Source: Galeruca laticollis
Taxonomy: Eukaryota > Arthropoda > Insecta > Coleoptera > Chrysomelidae
Length of the DNA stretch: 64,000 nucleotides
Assembly (NCBI GenBank): GCA_963921935.1
Contig: OY998179.1
Location: 27,277,114-27,341,113 of the forward strand
Reading direction: 5' to 3'
Shown here: positions 1 through 9,770 of the stretch, one piece after another
Layout of the letters: every line of letters begins with the position of its first letter
Numbering within the stretch: position 1 is the first letter of the stretch
Position numbers and translations under genes: made by a program
The notes under the pieces: generated by a model
The model's input: only the letters and a program-made list of their open reading frames with translations
What the model was told of the DNA's origin: nothing
Database searches by the model: none

Positions 1-1745
1 AGTATTCAGATCATCTGTTTTACTTGTTTTTTTCTCGTAACCTTCTATTAGTGTATCATTATTAGTTATACTCTCTTGCTCGGTACCGTCCAATATATCT
101 TCAGGATTTTCAATTTTTTCTATGATAACGTTTTCTATATCTTTCGTTCTATCCACATTCAATATAGTTGTTGAATTGTCAGATGTTAGCTGGATAGAGA
201 ATAACATCAATTTTTAATGGTAGGTTCAACAGGTCATCTGTTAAGTCTGTTGTGTATTCTTGTATATCCGGTATGTCAAAATTAGCAATATTCTGCGAGT
301 TTTCTTCGAAGGCTTCTTCACATTCTTGGTTCATTCCATCAGCATTTCTCAAATTATTCGTTCCATAGGCAAGTTGTAGAACTGAATGTCGCTTGATTTT
401 TCACCTTCATAGTCACTATTGAATTGTATCAAAGTTTTTGAATCTACATGATGTTTAATGACTTTCAGAACAGTTTCGTATTCGTCTCTGGTCACAGAAA
501 TTTCCTTGTCACAATTTAGGTCAAGCTGCTGTCTCCTTGTTGAAATGCATTGGGAATAATTCATAGCGTCTGCACATTTTCTGAAACCGTTTTTGATGAT
601 TTCTGGTTTGATCGATTCTTCAAAAGCTTTTTGAAAAAAGGGGGCAAAGGTATTTTTTGTAACTGATGTATTGGTGTTCTGTTTATGTTTCAAAATTATC
701 TTTTTCCAGTGCCCTTTGAGAGACTTGAATACTGATACGTCACAAGATTGCAAGATATGTGTTGCATTGGGCAGAAGGCACTATAGTATTATTCATTTCT
801 GTATACAGAAATTATACAAATCCATATTGATATGCGATTTATGACCGTCAAGCAATAGTAAAACAGGAAATTTAATGTTGTTTTCTTGAAGCCAAGGGAA
901 GAAAATATTCGCAATAAATTCGTAGAATGTTGCACTCGTCATCCATCCACTATTTGATCGGCCAATACCCCACTCCTCAGGTATAGTTTGTGCAATATAT
1001 CTTGGAATACGCTTGTACGGGTACACAATCATAGGTGGAACAGATTCTCCTGAGGCAGAAAATGTACAGAGAACTGTTATGCATTCTTTTTCTGGGCCAC
1101 TAGCAATTTCATAAAAATTCCTGTAATTTTTGGGACCCAGAAGCTTTCCAGTTTTGGGAGAAAAGTCTGCAAACCGATTTCATCCCCATTAAAAGTTCTA
1201 TCAGACTCAGAAAGGATGTCTTCAACGCCTTCTCCAATTAAATATTCCTTGATCTCCTGAAACCATTTTCGAATATTTCCTCTGTTACAGATGCTCTCGC
1301 CTTGGATATTAATTATGTATTCCTTATGGTTATTTTTGGATGTCGTTGTAAAAAAAGAAGTAACAATTTCCTACCCGGTCTATCATCCACGAATTTATTG
1401 GGCCTATCAACAGCTTTGAGGACACGTTGCACTGAGTCCTTCCCCTCATCGGGATGCATGGAAAATCCTTATAGAGCTTTGGATAGAATCCAAGCTTCTA
1501 GAGTTGTTTCTTCTTCGGAGGTCAAAATGGTGGGAGGTCCCATTTTTCGAATCATGGGAACTTTTCCAGTGGTTTTGTTGAAAAGTGTACTTTTCGGAAT
1601 CCCATATTGTCTACTGGCCGCATTGATGGTGATTTCCTTTTTTCTTATTGCTTCCACGGCCTTCTGGAGACAGTCATCGGAATCTTACATACTTTTTCTG
1701 ATGTTCTGGCTTAGACTTTCCACCTTCCATATTTCTGTCGAATGA
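1..1745 (-). pseudogene. Decayed pogo/Tigger-type DDE transposase, running off the left edge
   Basis: Read on the minus strand, this is a cut-and-paste transposase of the CENP-B/jerky/Tigger kind. A Psq-type helix-turn-helix lies at 1657-1469 (motif AASRQYGIPKSTL). It is followed by the first catalytic Asp in GDEIGLQTFLP near 1190, the second in LLLLDGHKSHI at about 860, and the third in SCDVSVFKSLK at about 735. An acidic tail continues toward base 1. The segments lie in several frames separated by stops (for example after SKAL at 1469 and after FCIQK at 793), so no single protein can be made. The HTH and all three acidic residues are recognisable, so the family call is secure. The clade (pogo, Tigger or jerky) is inferred. 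No TIR was found at the right end. The left end is outside the window. Confidence 0.8.
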
Positions 1746-2451
1746 TTGAAAAAAATATGAAATCAGAAAAAACAGAGAAAGAATAAATTGTTCATTCACT
1801 GGAGCAGCATCTATGTTATGATTCAATGAATGAACAAAGTGGTTCATTTACTGGATAGCAAGCTTAGTAGACATTTCCTGACGGTACCCGTGTAACAGCC
1901 TTTCTAAACGAGTAGGTATATAAGGATCAGATCGATGAAATCTAGATTAACACGTAAAATCCCAATGAATGAACATTTTGTTCTTTTACTGGGTTCAGCA
2001 CATGCACCAATGAATGAACACTCAAATTATTGAATTTAATAACGACTTCGGTGTATTTTGAGGTTGGGTTTTCGATAAAATGAGTTGAAATCCATTAATT
2101 GATGTAATAATGACGACACACCACACATCTCATTTGTTAATATGCTATTCTGTACTATTTTTCACCTGGTTATTGCTTAGTATCGTTCCAATAATAGATA
2201 CGTTTCTCAAATTTCGTCAACATTCTTAATAATTTCAGATATATTTCAATTTGTTCATTTACTGGTGATGATTATTCACTGGTGCATTTACCCTACTATA
2301 AACATTGTTTTAGTTTACCTTCTCGGGCTATAACCAGTCAAGTTCTCTGTGAGCTCGAATATTTAGTTGAAACTACTTTTTTATTGATGTACCCATCGCA
2401 ACCAAAACAGTTGGTTAGGGCCATGAACAATAAATAACTAGATATTTTAAT
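1746..2451. other. AT-rich stretch without recognised genes
   Basis: No frame here resembles a known protein. Short phrases such as 'ttcatttactgg' and 'aatgaatgaaca' recur several times between 1790 and 2290, a loose repetitive texture that may be the decayed 5' flank of the transposase element to the left. Confidence 0.5.
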
Positions 2452-3201
2452 AAAAATAGGTAAAAAACTTTTTAAGTTAAACGGTTTTATGTTAAACATA
2501 CATTGCAATGTTTAAGATAAATGTACTAAAAACCAAAAAATAATAAAATAGATACAGTCGTGGGAATTATAAACATATGCATAGACTAGACTAAAATAAA
2601 ACCGTGGGGCACGTCAATTGTCTACAAATTATCGACTTAATGTGCGATAGAAGAATCGTTTAATTCGTCGTTAGGCAGTTGGCCCGCAGACGGTGAGGAA
2701 ATTACTTACTATTTTCTTGCTCATGGAAATTCCAATAGTTATACACTCCATGTAAATAAAAGAGATGTTTCAACTAGTTTATCGTTGGACATTCACACTG
2801 CTGGCTGGCGAGGAATCGTTTCACTGCTCGTAGTTTGTCTTTAATCGACAAAACATATGATAAAAGTACTACTCGCTCACCACTATGAAACCCTAAAACT
2901 CGCTTATAATCAGCTTGCTAGCTTGTTTCCACATTCTAGCCCTACTTATCACACGTCCATCGTTGTCGGTTGAACAACTGCCTAATTATAGTGTAACATT
3001 ACAAAACAAAAATTTTAATCAACGATTGTAGACAATTGACGTGCCCCACGGTTTTATTTTAGTCTAGTCTATGCATATGTTTATAATTCCCACGACTGTA
3101 TCTATTTTATTATTTTTTGGTTTTTAGTACATTTATCTTAAACATTGCAATGTATGTTTAACATAAAACCGTTTAACTTAAAAAGTTTTTTTACTATTTT
3201 T
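2452..3201 (+). mobile_element. 750-bp non-autonomous element with ~176-bp terminal inverted repeats, copy A
   Basis: The left arm starts AAAAATAGGTAAAAAACTTT at 2452 and runs to about 2627. Its reverse complement occupies about 3025-3201. Between the arms is a ~400-bp unique core with no convincing ORF. An almost identical element lies at 63151-63903 with the core inverted relative to the arms, so the two are independent insertions in opposite orientations. The right terminus lacks one C compared with copy B. Flanking duplication is unclear (ATTTTAAT against ATTTTTTG). The long TIR and lack of coding capacity suggest a foldback or MITE-like element moved in trans. The superfamily cannot be assigned from the termini. 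Confidence 0.85.
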
Positions 3202-3351
3202 ATTTTTTGGTTTTTAGTTTTTATTTCGCATTCTGTTTAATTCATTTAGTGCTTCATTATTGCAAGGCTTCTTGCCCGTTAGTTTATTGCAGTCCAACTC
3301 CTCTATACGTAGTCCCTGCAAAGATCTTGCGCCTGAGTCTTGAGGGGAAAA

Positions 3352-3515
3352 CGCTAACGACATATAATTTTTATCCACCCTAATGCCATACAGTTCTCGG
3401 CGCGTTTTAACCTTTCACCTTAACTTGGGTGGTGTACCGCTAACGACGTATCATTTTTAGTCACCCTAATGCCACACAGTCCTCAACACGATACAAAATC
3501 TTGACTTGGGTGGTG
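3352..3515 (+). repeat. Two-unit tandem repeat, 86-bp period
   Basis: Units begin CGCTAACGAC at 3352 and again at 3438. Each contains a CACCCTAATGCCA-type core and ends in ACTTGGGTGGTG. The copies are diverged. The stretch 3202-3351 to the left holds no gene. Just outside the TIR element the phrase 'attttttggtttttag' from inside the TIR is repeated at 3202. Confidence 0.7.
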
Positions 3516-3584
3516 GATTCGGGCTGGATTAATCAGATACCTAAATCACAGATTCAATTTCTAAATTTAAATCTTATTATTATA

Positions 3585-4210
3585 CGCCATTTAGTGGCTA
3601 CGCCCATCTTAAATATTGAGGTTGTACAGTGCACTGTATTCTTCTTGTCAAGCCCTTTTATTTGTTGATACCCATATTGGTGGGATTGATAAAAAATTGT
3701 TATCAGCCATTTGGTAGCGGCGGCCATCTTAGATTTCAATTTTGCATAGTAAATTGTATTCTACTTGTTGAGACCTTTCATTTGATACCCATGTTGATGG
3801 GATTGATAAAACCTACGTTATCCGCCATTTTGTAGAGGCCGTTATCTTGGATTTTATTTTTATATAGTATATTCTATTCTACTGGTTGAGCACTTTCATT
3901 TGATACCCATATTGATGGGATTGATAAAACCAACGTTATCCGCCATTTTGTATCGGCCGCCATCTTGGATTTAATTTTTTTATAGTATATTGTATTCTGC
4001 TTGTTGCGCCCTTTCATTTGATACCCATGTTGATGGGATTGATAAAACCTACGTTATCCGTCATTTTGTAGCGGCCGCCATCTTGGATTTCAAATTTTTA
4101 TAGTATATTGTATTCTGCTTGTTGAGCCCTTTCATTTGATACCCATATTGATGGGATTAATAAAACATAAATTATCCGCCATTTTGTAGCGGCGGCCATC
4201 TTGAATTTAT
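3585..4210 (+). repeat. Tandem repeat array, ~119-bp period, about five units
   Basis: The markers GCCATCTT and GATACCCAT recur every 118-119 bp (GCCATCTT-like positions near 3604, 3723, 3842, 3960, 4078, 4197). Each unit contains TTTCATTTGATACCCAT, GGGATTGATAAAAC and CCGCCATTTTGTAG. The first units are more diverged than the last four. Small ORFs over the array on either strand are products of the repeat and are not called as genes. Confidence 0.9.
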
Positions 4211-4835
4211 AATGATAATGAATAAACATAATTGTATTGTCACCAAAATCCAAAGTGTACAAAATTTCAGATTAATCGGTTGACAGGAAGAGGGTGAAAT
4301 TTGAGTTACTAAATTTGACCCAACAATAAATAAAACAAACGGGGTGAGCTAAATAAAACCGTTTAAAAAGTGTTAAAATTAAAAATATCCTTACTAAATA
4401 AATTAAATAAACGAATGAAAAGAAAACGATGCACTTTTAAGAAAATGTCAATTCTGATAATTAATCATTTAGGTATATATTGAAAAGCAATATTGCAACT
4501 TTACATTATTTCAAAATAATTTATAAGAAATTATTATTTTTTAATACGTAAGATAAATAAATTACTCTACATTGAAAAAAAAATTTATTACTAGATTACT
4601 CAATTATAAGCATTGAAAATGGTTTCAAAAAAGGCCCAAATTTTCCTATCGAAAGCATACCCAGCTTTGTCTGAAACTTTCCGTTTTTTATGAAACTGCA
4701 ATGGAAGAGTGAAAGTATCTGTAAACATGTGTCTTCTTTATTTGTAAACTTTATTACTGCCAGTTGTTGCAAAGTTCATTTTGTAACAAAAAACTAACTG
4801 ATTTTAACATAATTCAAAACTTCTACTATTTCTTA
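4211..4835. other. No gene recognised; flank of the tandem array
   Basis: After the last unit comes a phrase including AAAATTTCAGATTAATCGG, which reads like the tail of a dispersed repeat. The rest is AT-rich with homopolymer runs. A short plus-strand frame beginning at 4764 is antisense to the membrane ORF and is not supported. Confidence 0.45.
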
Positions 4836-5300
4836 TTATGTCAAATTACTGAATCGTTGAAAAGCATAACTCTGTTCTTCATTTCCCATAATATCACTTT
4901 CAATCTTCTTCCGAAGACCATATCCACACGAAAAACTAAAAAAATCTAAAACTACTCCAATCACCAAAAATAGAAAGACGTCTTGGTTACCAAATTGTGT
5001 CTTTAGAAAACCTGTGATAAAAGCGACACACCAAAAAATATTAATCAACATGCAATACGCTGCAGCAATTATAAAAGGAACCATAGCTTCAGTACCATTG
5101 AATAATATACCTAAAATCATTGGTATACAAGTTACCAAGAACATTGCTTGGAAAGCCAAATTGATTTCAAAAGGGCGAAAGGTCTGTACAACGCTTCTGG
5201 ATTTTTCTGTGCAGTAATAAATACTAATAGAGCAATGGATAGCAAATAGAAGTACAACGATGCAAGTAATTCCTTTTAAAATCACGTTATTACTGCCCAT
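4836..5300 (-). CDS. Putative four-helix membrane protein, 154 residues, family not recognised
   Basis: An uninterrupted ATG-to-stop frame. Four hydrophobic segments are visible at about residues 7-28 (ILKGITCIVVLLFAIH), 45-68 (LAFQAMFLVTCIPMILGILF), 72-98 (PFIIAAAYCMLINIFWCVAF) and 107-127 (VFLFLVIGVVLDFFSFSCGYG). The linkers are charged and the C-terminal tail is polar, ending QRFSNLT. A Cys-Thr-Glu-Lys linker follows helix 1. The regular tetraspan pattern and lack of stops make it a better gene candidate than most frames here. I cannot name a family, and there is no signal that it is mobile. It may be a single-exon insect-specific gene, a retrocopy, or one long exon. Its neighbours are repeats on both sides, so context says nothing about its role. 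Confidence 0.5.
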   Translation of the reverse strand: MGSNNVILKGITCIVVLLFAIHCSISIYYCTEKSRSVVQTFRPFEINLAFQAMFLVTCIPMILGILFNGTEAMVPFIIAAAYCMLINIFWCVAFITGFLKTQFGNQDVFLFLVIGVVLDFFSFSCGYGLRKKIESDIMGNEEQSYAFQRFSNLT

Positions 5301-5438
5301 TTAGATGAAACTGTATTGTGACAGGTTATGATTGACATGTGACGTTTGTTATACATTAAATCCATTTTAGGCCGATCTAAGAGGGGGCAAGCCGGGCATT
5401 TGTCCAAAGCGGCATAAAATGAGGGGCGACAAAATTGG

Positions 5439-5474
5439 GAGTGGCTAATAAGGTTTCAACCTTATTAGCCACTC
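5439..5474. repeat. Perfect 17-bp inverted repeat with 2-nt loop
   Basis: The arm GAGTGGCTAATAAGGTT (5439-5455) is followed by TC and then its exact reverse complement (5458-5474). It lies in a gene-free stretch (5301-5608) between the membrane ORF and the transposon at 5609. It could be a cruciform, or the scar of a foldback event or an excised short element. Confidence 0.85.
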
Positions 5475-5608
5475 GTTCTTGTTTATTATAGGTATTTACG
5501 GAAACCTAACCTGGATCAAGTACTGGGTTCTTAAATTCACGTGACGGATTGTTATTCGGTTCTGGAGGTATCCGAAAGTATTTTATTACTCGTTCTTGAA
5601 TTGTAAAC

Positions 5609-5652
5609 AATATCGTTCATCCGGAAGAAGAGAGTTACATCTCAAAAATCAT
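5609..5652 (+). repeat. Left TIR of the 3.5-kb transposon
   Basis: Forty-four bases identical to the reverse complement of 9100-9143. Contains GAGAGTTACATCTC, whose core recurs subterminally. Confidence 0.9.
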
Positions 5653-6061
5653 GAATGTTCGTGGGAACGATTTTAAGTTTTGCATTTTTTTCAAATCAAA
5701 CCCAGTGCAAATTAAAATAATAAACAGCTACAATTTTTTTGCTCTGTTTCAAGTTTTGTAGGGTGAGAAATAGGCCCGCATTACAAATTTTTTTGGAATA
5801 ATAGTTTAGAAGAATTTGTAAGATGTAACTTTTTTCTCGCAAATAAATTAATTTTCATAAAAAAAAAGATTGTTATAAACCTAAATTTCGGTTAATTATT
5901 TTAAACAAAAATAAAAATAAAATCCGTGCAGTGTAGCCAACCATTTTATCCTACTTTGAACGATGAACACTTACAATAATCATAACAAATTAACATCATA
6001 CAAAAAAACTAACAAAACTTAAAATTGGCGGAATAAACTTCTTGGATTTAATACAAATAAA

Positions 6062-8522
6062 CTACAGATTTTTATAAAAGTCCAAATAGTACATTGGTAC
6101 ACAACGCTTCTTTTGTATTAAAGATAGTAGGCCATTCTTCTTAGCATCGGTAATGCCAGGTTTTCTGTTGTATGCGTCTTTTAATACAACTTTTCCCAGA
6201 TCCACATTTCTTCTCGAATTTGTGATTGGTGACTCAGAATAATCACTTCGTTCAAACGAAGTTTTATAAAACATGACGTTTGGGTGATCCTTGTCCAGTT
6301 TCAAAGCCCTAATCTCGGTCAACTTCACGTTTTTGGGAATATTGATAAATAGGTCTGCAGCTAAAGCTTTCAGGTCAACAAAATCGTTATGACACAATTC
6401 GTTCACTTTATACTGGTCTGGTGCGTATATGGGACTCGATCTCTTGAATTTTTTCACTTGTTTTTCAATCATGGCGTGCATGCTATCACCTTTGCTTTGG
6501 CCATGTCCTGTGACGAAAAAATTATGGGTGATCGATGTTATATCCAAAGACAATGCGTACATGTACATGGCGATCAAATTTTTTTTCTTATTTTGGCTAG
6601 TTCAGTTATCAGAATAGAACACCACGCTGAAATCACCCTGTGTCTGCTGATCCATTTCTCGAAGATATTTCAAAACACAACTACCGATTTCGTTGGCTCC
6701 CCTTTGCGCCTCACCTTCATGCTATAAAAAGCATGTTCCTTCTTTTGTCTTTAGGTCGTACAACGTAAAATTGAGTACATTCAACTTAGACACGTAATAA
6801 AAGGAGGACGCATCGCCAGTTGGACAGGGTAACACCGCCTGCAAATCAAAAACGATGACTTTCGTTTTATCATCACTGTTCTTGTCATCTTCCTTTAGTT
6901 TCCTGCTTAGGTCTTTCTCTTTGACATGCCTGTTGTACTTTTCTTCAATTTCCAGCTTCTGTTGATCATCTGAATTTCTATATTGCAGGCACAGTTCACA
7001 TTGATCCTTTTTCGGTAAATTGAACGCCAAATTAAATTCCTCATTGAAGATTTTGCTATACATGAAGTAATTAGCAAATGTCAATTTCTGTTCTTTGCAG
7101 AATTTTACGTAGTCTCTATGCAGATCAGCGATTGTTTTGTCTCCTTCAATGTACTCTTTACTAGAATGTGATCGGCAGTAATGACTTTCAATGCGGGGTA
7201 TAGATTGGATGTGATTTCGAACACCATTTTCAATATTTTCGTCTAGTCGTTTGTGGTTTCTGTGCTTCCCTCGCTTGTCATTCTCTACAACGTTGCTACT
7301 TTCACAAACACTCTGTTTCTTCAAAATCGTACTCATTACTCTATGGTTTATATCTAAGGTAGCCATGAAGAAATATTTGCACACGCGAACTCGTTTCTGC
7401 TGAATCAAGAAACAGTATGCATTATTGGGATTTCTTGGCTCTTCTCTGTTGGAGTATTTGTACTTTGGATTAACAGTTTGTATATTTGAAGATATAAATT
7501 CTCTTTGTTTCTCAACATTTTTCAAATTCTAATATTCATTGAATACTTTGGTTCGCTCATCCAAAGTAATTTTTTCTGAGCATTTCAGTTTACATTTCAT
7601 GCCACATGGAGGTTTTAGAGCCTTTGCCGGACGAGTTGCCTTGGATATCGTTTTCGTGCCGTCTTCATTTTTTCTCACGTTTTTAGAGACGTAGCTTTCA
7701 CCACTATTTCTCAATCTTTTAGCCACATTTTTCCTCCAGTTATCAACATTTCTCTTCCTTTTCTTAGCTGTTTTTTCGGTTTCACAAGGGTGTTTTATCT
7801 TTCTTTTATTTAGTCCTGGAAGGCGCGTCATCTTGCTCATTTTCAGAAGATGTATTACCTCGATTATAAGGCGGCGGTGCATTATAAGTTGGATTTTTGC
7901 AGCTGTCATCTGATCCAAATGGATCCTGTAAGGAATTTTTCGAAGAGTCACTTTTTGAGGATAAATCAGAATCTGAAGAGATGGAATCTGATGAAGAATT
8001 GGAATCTGATGAAGAATTGGAATCTGATGAAGAATTGGAATCTGATGATGAATCACTTGAATTTTCGTCTAAATTAGGTGCGATCGGGACTACTTTCTGT
8101 GTAAATTTCTGTTCTTTCTTCTTTTTTAACGCTTCGTTTGTATTGCTTTCGGTACCACTGGATAAGAGTATATTCGAGAGTATATTTATCGCATGGAGAT
8201 CACCTTTTAGCGGTATGTCATTATTTTCCTCAGATGCCTCGCCGGAAACGTTTTCTGCACCATTGCAAGAAAGTACATCATTCCATGTACATGTCTCATT
8301 TTTTAACAGGCTATCACTATTTTTTTGGGTTTCTTTCAACACCTCGGAATTCACAATGTCTATCAACTCAAGAACTGCCGTCTGCTCATTTTTGTTTGGA
8401 TCAATGCTTTGTTCGTGATTAGCATTCATAATATTATTAGCATCCTGATGATAGCCGAGTGATGGATGTTTAATCATGTCCAGCATACGCCGTGTTCGCG
8501 TAAGTTTGTGTTCATTGTTCAT
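6062..8522 (-). pseudogene. Transposase of the 3.5-kb element, three in-frame stops and one frame change
   Basis: The N-terminus (8522-7806) starts MNNEHKLTRT and includes a Ser/Asp repeat tract. A basic region follows in another frame from about 7840 (RKRNVDNWRKNVAKRLRN, then CGMKCKLKC). That second frame then stays open for almost 2 kb apart from stops at 7531-7529 (TAG), 6724-6722 (TAG) and 6604-6602 (TGA). Blocks typical of this family are ESHYCRSHSSKEYI with IADLHRDYV, the cysteine pair KKDQCELCLQY, DLQAVLPCP (candidate first catalytic Asp), YSDN just before the TGA (candidate second), and GHGQSKGDSMHAMIEKQ near 6500. From the surrounding blocks I infer that the two TAGs replace Trp and the TGA a Cys. 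The frame change near 7830 could be an indel or a small intron. Confidence 0.75.
7983..8054 (-). repeat. Coding minisatellite, four 18-bp units
   Basis: Four consecutive units of GGAATCTGATGAAGAATT (plus strand), the last slightly changed. In the transposase frame they encode a Ser-Asp-Ser-Asn repeat. Unit length is a multiple of three, so expansions preserve the frame. Confidence 0.9.
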
Positions 8523-9099
8523 TGTTATTACTGAAAAAAGAAGATTGAGAATAGGCCCTTATTTTGAACTCTCGTTCAGGAGAAGAACGTTACTTTTCAG
8601 AATGTAGCAAAAAGCAGTTGATATTAAACTTGAGATGAATGCTACATTTGATAATAAAACATAGTTTTGACCTAATTTTTACGAAATACTGTTATAACTA
8701 GAGATATAACACTTTTGAAGCAAAATCGGCAATGGTTTTTATGTGACATTCTCATTTGTAACTCTTTCCGACAACTAAATCATTAAAAAAACTTACCGAT
8801 GATGGTCACTATACTGTTACATCACAAAATATCACTGTTTCGTCCCAAGGCAAGAAGTCGAATTTTATTATATCTTGAAATGTAACTCTCTTTGACCTAA
8901 CAAGCGAGGTTTTCTTCGTCAAAGCTGGAGACAAACTAAAATGTACCTGTCTTTCCGATCATGCACGCAAAAATTCTGTCGATATTAGACAGTTACATCC
9001 TGCCATCTATCGGTTCCCAGGTGAAACTCACATATAATTGTTTTCTCCCCTGAAAAACACACAATTTTAGATTGTTACCATCACAATTGCGGAAATGTT
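8523..9099. promoter_or_regulatory. Subterminal region of the 3.5-kb transposon, with repeated TGTAAC motifs
   Basis: Non-coding stretch between the transposase start and the right TIR. TGTAACTC-like and GTTACATC-like words occur at about 8757, 8818, 8881, 8990 and 9115 on both strands. This is the arrangement expected of transposase-binding sites and the element's own promoter. Assignment is by pattern only. Confidence 0.5.
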
Positions 9100-9143
9100 A
9101 TGATTTTTGAGATGTAACTCTCTTCTTCCGGATGAACGATATT
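9100..9143 (-). repeat. Right TIR of the 3.5-kb transposon
   Basis: Exact inverse of 5609-5652. The Copia remnant begins within about 25 bp beyond it. Confidence 0.9.
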
Positions 9144-9164
9144 CTCTGGTATGATTTAGGCAAC

Positions 9165-9559
9165 GTAAGATTCTGTTACCAACATCTACTCAAGTAAGCA
9201 ACACTGTAAGAAATGTCTGGCATGCTTACTAAAGAAAGATACATTAAACTGCATACCAATCTTCAGTAAGGAACATTATTGATAATAAGTTCTTCTTCGT
9301 TGAACTGAAAATTAACTTCCATTGGTGTTGCTATTTTTCTTGTTTCGGCATTGAAAATTCCTCGAATAACAATGTTATCAATCTAGTTTGTGAGATTTTT
9401 AGACCCTTTTCGTTTTTACTGAATTCCATACCCAGAAAAGTTTTTACTTCTGTCATCTCTTTAATGTTAAATTCATTTCGCAAGTCTCTTAGTAGTTCTT
9501 GAACTTTGTTCTGTGTTCCTGTAATTAGTCCATCATTCCAGATAAACATCATCTTTTGT
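9165..9559 (-). pseudogene. Copia pol remnant, C-terminal RT part, downstream of a Gypsy insertion
   Basis: The minus-strand frame 9588-9331 carries the Copia RT blocks LITGTQNKVQELLRDL and FLGMEFSKNEKGLKISQTR. It continues past a frame break with SLMYLSLVSMPDISYSVAYL to about 9180, where the remnant stops close to the TIR of the 3.5-kb transposon. The catalytic YVDD is replaced by WNDG, so this copy is inactive. It is the continuation of 12298-13239, separated by the Gypsy insertion. Confidence 0.8.
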
Positions 9560-9563
9560 GTAT

Positions 9564-9755
9564 GATCTGAACATAAATAATTAAACACTCAATACACAAA
9601 CTTTATTCGACATAATTCAAGATAATGAATGACAACGTAGAAAATTAAAATGTCAAGTAAAGAAACATTCGCGACAAATATTAAAACTAAGTGTGTGTTC
9701 ACAAGCACCGTTAAAAACGCTAAACTGTAAATAACCAGCTTATCAAATATACTAC
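9564..9755 (-). repeat. Outer LTR (3' LTR of the minus-oriented scrambled Gypsy)
   Basis: Matches 12101-12293. The minus strand reads from TAGTATATTTGATAAGCTGG through a GTCGAATAAA polyadenylation signal to TTCAGATC. Immediately upstream is a run of 12 G (minus strand, 9758-9769) acting as the polypurine tract. Confidence 0.85.
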
Positions 9756-9770
9756 TTCCCCCCCCCCCCT

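Larger units (their letters stand above)
5609..9143 (-). mobile_element. 3.5-kb DNA transposon with perfect 44-bp TIRs and a damaged transposase
   Basis: The left end begins AATATCGTTCATCCGGAAGA at 5609. The right end is its exact complement finishing at 9143, and identity runs for 44 bp. Inside, on the minus strand, is one long transposase-like frame (8522 to 6062). The motif TGTAACTC or its complement recurs in both subterminal regions (for example near 5630, 8757, 8881, 9115), which looks like transposase-binding sites. No clean target duplication is visible (TTGTAAAC on the left, CTCTGGTA on the right). I remember proteins of this type from insect transposons sometimes filed under Sola, but that superfamily assignment is a guess. 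Confidence 0.8.

Noticed and set aside
1302..1745. 147-residue plus-strand frame
   Set aside because: It is antisense to the Tigger HTH and following transposase sequence, whose minus-strand motifs are clear.
3585..4210. CRISPR-like array
   Set aside because: Units are contiguous ~119-bp repeats without distinct spacers, in an evidently eukaryotic genome.
7897..8418. 173-residue plus-strand frame rich in Glu/Ser/Asp
   Set aside because: It is a shadow of the repeat-coding N-terminus of the minus-strand transposase; the 18-bp repeats keep several frames open.
9758..9769. Run of 12 C as a possible regulatory G-quadruplex
   Set aside because: Its position immediately before an LTR is fully explained as the polypurine tract of the minus-oriented Gypsy.
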